A DNA stretch of 64,000 bases from Rhodopirellula sp. SM50 (GTDB taxonomy: Bacteria; Planctomycetota; Planctomycetia; Pirellulales; Pirellulaceae). The DNA is taken from contig NZ_NTFY01000030.1 in NCBI RefSeq assembly GCF_002289565.1, forward strand, positions 62,001-126,000. Reading direction: 5' to 3'. A program made the translations under genes and the position numbers. Shown here piece by piece: positions 63,235 to 64,000 of this stretch. The notes beneath the pieces were generated by a model. It made no database searches, was not told where the DNA came from, and saw nothing but the letters and a program-made list of their open reading frames with translations. The stretch's first letter is position 1. Each line of letters begins with the position of its first letter.

Positions 63235-64000
63235 TTGACCACACGAAAGATCCTTCACGCCGCGGACATTCATTTGGACAGTCCGCTCAAAAAGCTCGAC
63301 CGCTACGACAGTGCGCCGTCCCAGCGGATTCGCCGCGCGTCTCGTCGCGCGCTGGAAAACCTGACCACGCTGGCCATTGAAGAAGACGTCGATCTGGTCG
63401 TGATCGCAGGCGATTTATATGACGGTGACTGGCCCGACCAAAACACCGGATTGGCGTTCGTCAAAGAGGCCGCCAAATTGGTCACCGCAGGAATTCCGGT
63501 GTTGGTCATTCGCGGCAACCACGACGCGGCGAACCAAATGACGGCGTCCCTGCCGCTGCCCAAGAACCCCGACGGCAGCGACATTTTCCTGCAAACGGGA
63601 AAGGCGGAATCGAGGTTCTTGGAAGACATCGGCGTCGCCGTTCATGGACAATCGTTTCGCAGCCGCGCCGAAAAGTCGAACATGGCGGCAAAGTATCCCG
63701 ACGCGGTCGCGGGAATGTTCAACCTGGGCATGCTGCACACCGGACTGGAAGGTGCCACCTCGCACGCCCACTACGCTCCATGCACTCCGGCCGGGTTGAC
63801 GGAGAAGGGCTACGACTACTGGGCGCTCGGCCATATCCACGTCCGTGGCGACCATCAAATCGAAGGCGGACCGCCGATCGTGTTCAGCGGCAACTTGCAA
63901 GGCCGACACATCGGCGAACAAGGTCCCAAGGGCTGCGTCTTGATCGAAGTCGATGCCAGGAACCGTTGCCGATACGATTTCCATCCGCTGGACGTGTTGC
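63235..64000 (+). CDS. YhaO/SbcD-like DNA repair exonuclease, partial
   Basis: A calcineurin-type metallophosphoesterase, 255 codons before the window ends. The metal motifs are ILHAADIHLDSPLKKLDRY (DxH), VIAGDLYDGDW (GDxxD), VIRGNHDAAN (GNHD), MLHTGLEG and ALGHIHVRGD (GHxH). This is the Mre11/SbcD fold. The opening 'HAADIHLDSPL..LDRY..AP' is typical of YhaO, which usually pairs with a YhaN ATPase; that partner, if present, would lie beyond the right edge. The start is TTG 63235, without a strong ribosome site; another TTG is at 63208. It belongs with the AddA/AddB-like genes upstream. Confidence 0.85.
   Translation, partial: MTTRKILHAADIHLDSPLKKLDRYDSAPSQRIRRASRRALENLTTLAIEEDVDLVVIAGDLYDGDWPDQNTGLAFVKEAAKLVTAGIPVLVIRGNHDAANQMTASLPLPKNPDGSDIFLQTGKAESRFLEDIGVAVHGQSFRSRAEKSNMAAKYPDAVAGMFNLGMLHTGLEGATSHAHYAPCTPAGLTEKGYDYWALGHIHVRGDHQIEGGPPIVFSGNLQGRHIGEQGPKGCVLIEVDARNRCRYDFHPLDVL

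Overview
The window reads as a chromosomal segment of a marine, high-GC planctomycete of the Rhodopirellula/Pirellulaceae type. This is inferred from gene content only. The markers are two secreted sulfatases, Tat-exported Gfo/Idh/MocA and TIM-barrel proteins, a DUF1559 prepilin-like protein, an ECF sigma factor next to a Ser/Thr kinase with WD40 repeats, very large Hanks-type kinases, a BBP7-like barrel, and a loose gene layout with many strand switches. No phage, conjugation, CRISPR or rRNA genes were seen. One tRNA-Leu(GAG) is present.

Layout. 0.2-5.5 kb: an AraC regulator divergent from a PIG-L deacetylase / Gfo/Idh/MocA pair, then an HxpB-like sugar-phosphatase converging on a soluble PAS histidine kinase. 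5.6-9.5 kb: tRNA-Leu, a large palindromic repeat, a lipoprotein alpha/beta hydrolase, CsrA and a small unknown protein. 9.8-16.6 kb: a double-PDZ secreted protein, then a three-gene unit of a degenerate HATPase-like protein, FliF and a FliG-like protein, then a membrane-anchored M28 peptidase. 16.9-25.6 kb: a sugar isomerase-like protein, hemC, a Ser/Thr kinase fused to a whole Hsp70-like module, a dehydrogenase/lactonase pair suited to deoxy-sugar (fucose or rhamnose) catabolism, and a sigma-70 factor. 25.7-33 kb (all minus strand): a beta-propeller protein, a membrane protein, a sulfatase, a eukaryote-type UMP-CMP kinase with an extra N-terminal domain, and a second sulfatase. 33.6-43.4 kb: a kinase-ATPase-TPR giant, DUF1559, ECF sigma and kinase-WD40. 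43.6-54.5 kb: a UvrD helicase, an anchored unknown protein, an oxidoreductase, ispD-tyrS, a seven-EF-hand protein, nrdR, a GYF_2 protein and an outer-membrane barrel. 54.6-64 kb: a secretin-N/BON-like protein with a long disordered linker, then a DNA-repair block of an AddB-like nuclease, an AddA-like helicase and a YhaO/SbcD-like nuclease cut by the window end.

How the genes work together. Sulfatases, sugar oxidoreductases, the deacetylase and the lactonase fit breakdown of sulfated algal polysaccharides. The kinases, sigma factors, histidine kinase and CsrA form a dense regulatory set. The intergenic space carries at least five families of short palindromic repeats, one of them apparently interrupted by a smaller element that itself contains a member of another family.

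The observations most worth following are the kinase-Hsp70 fusion, the eukaryote-like UMP-CMP kinase, the HATPase-FliF-FliG unit with a FliG lacking a recognisable middle domain, the AddA/AddB pair with only one visible nuclease, and the nested repeats.
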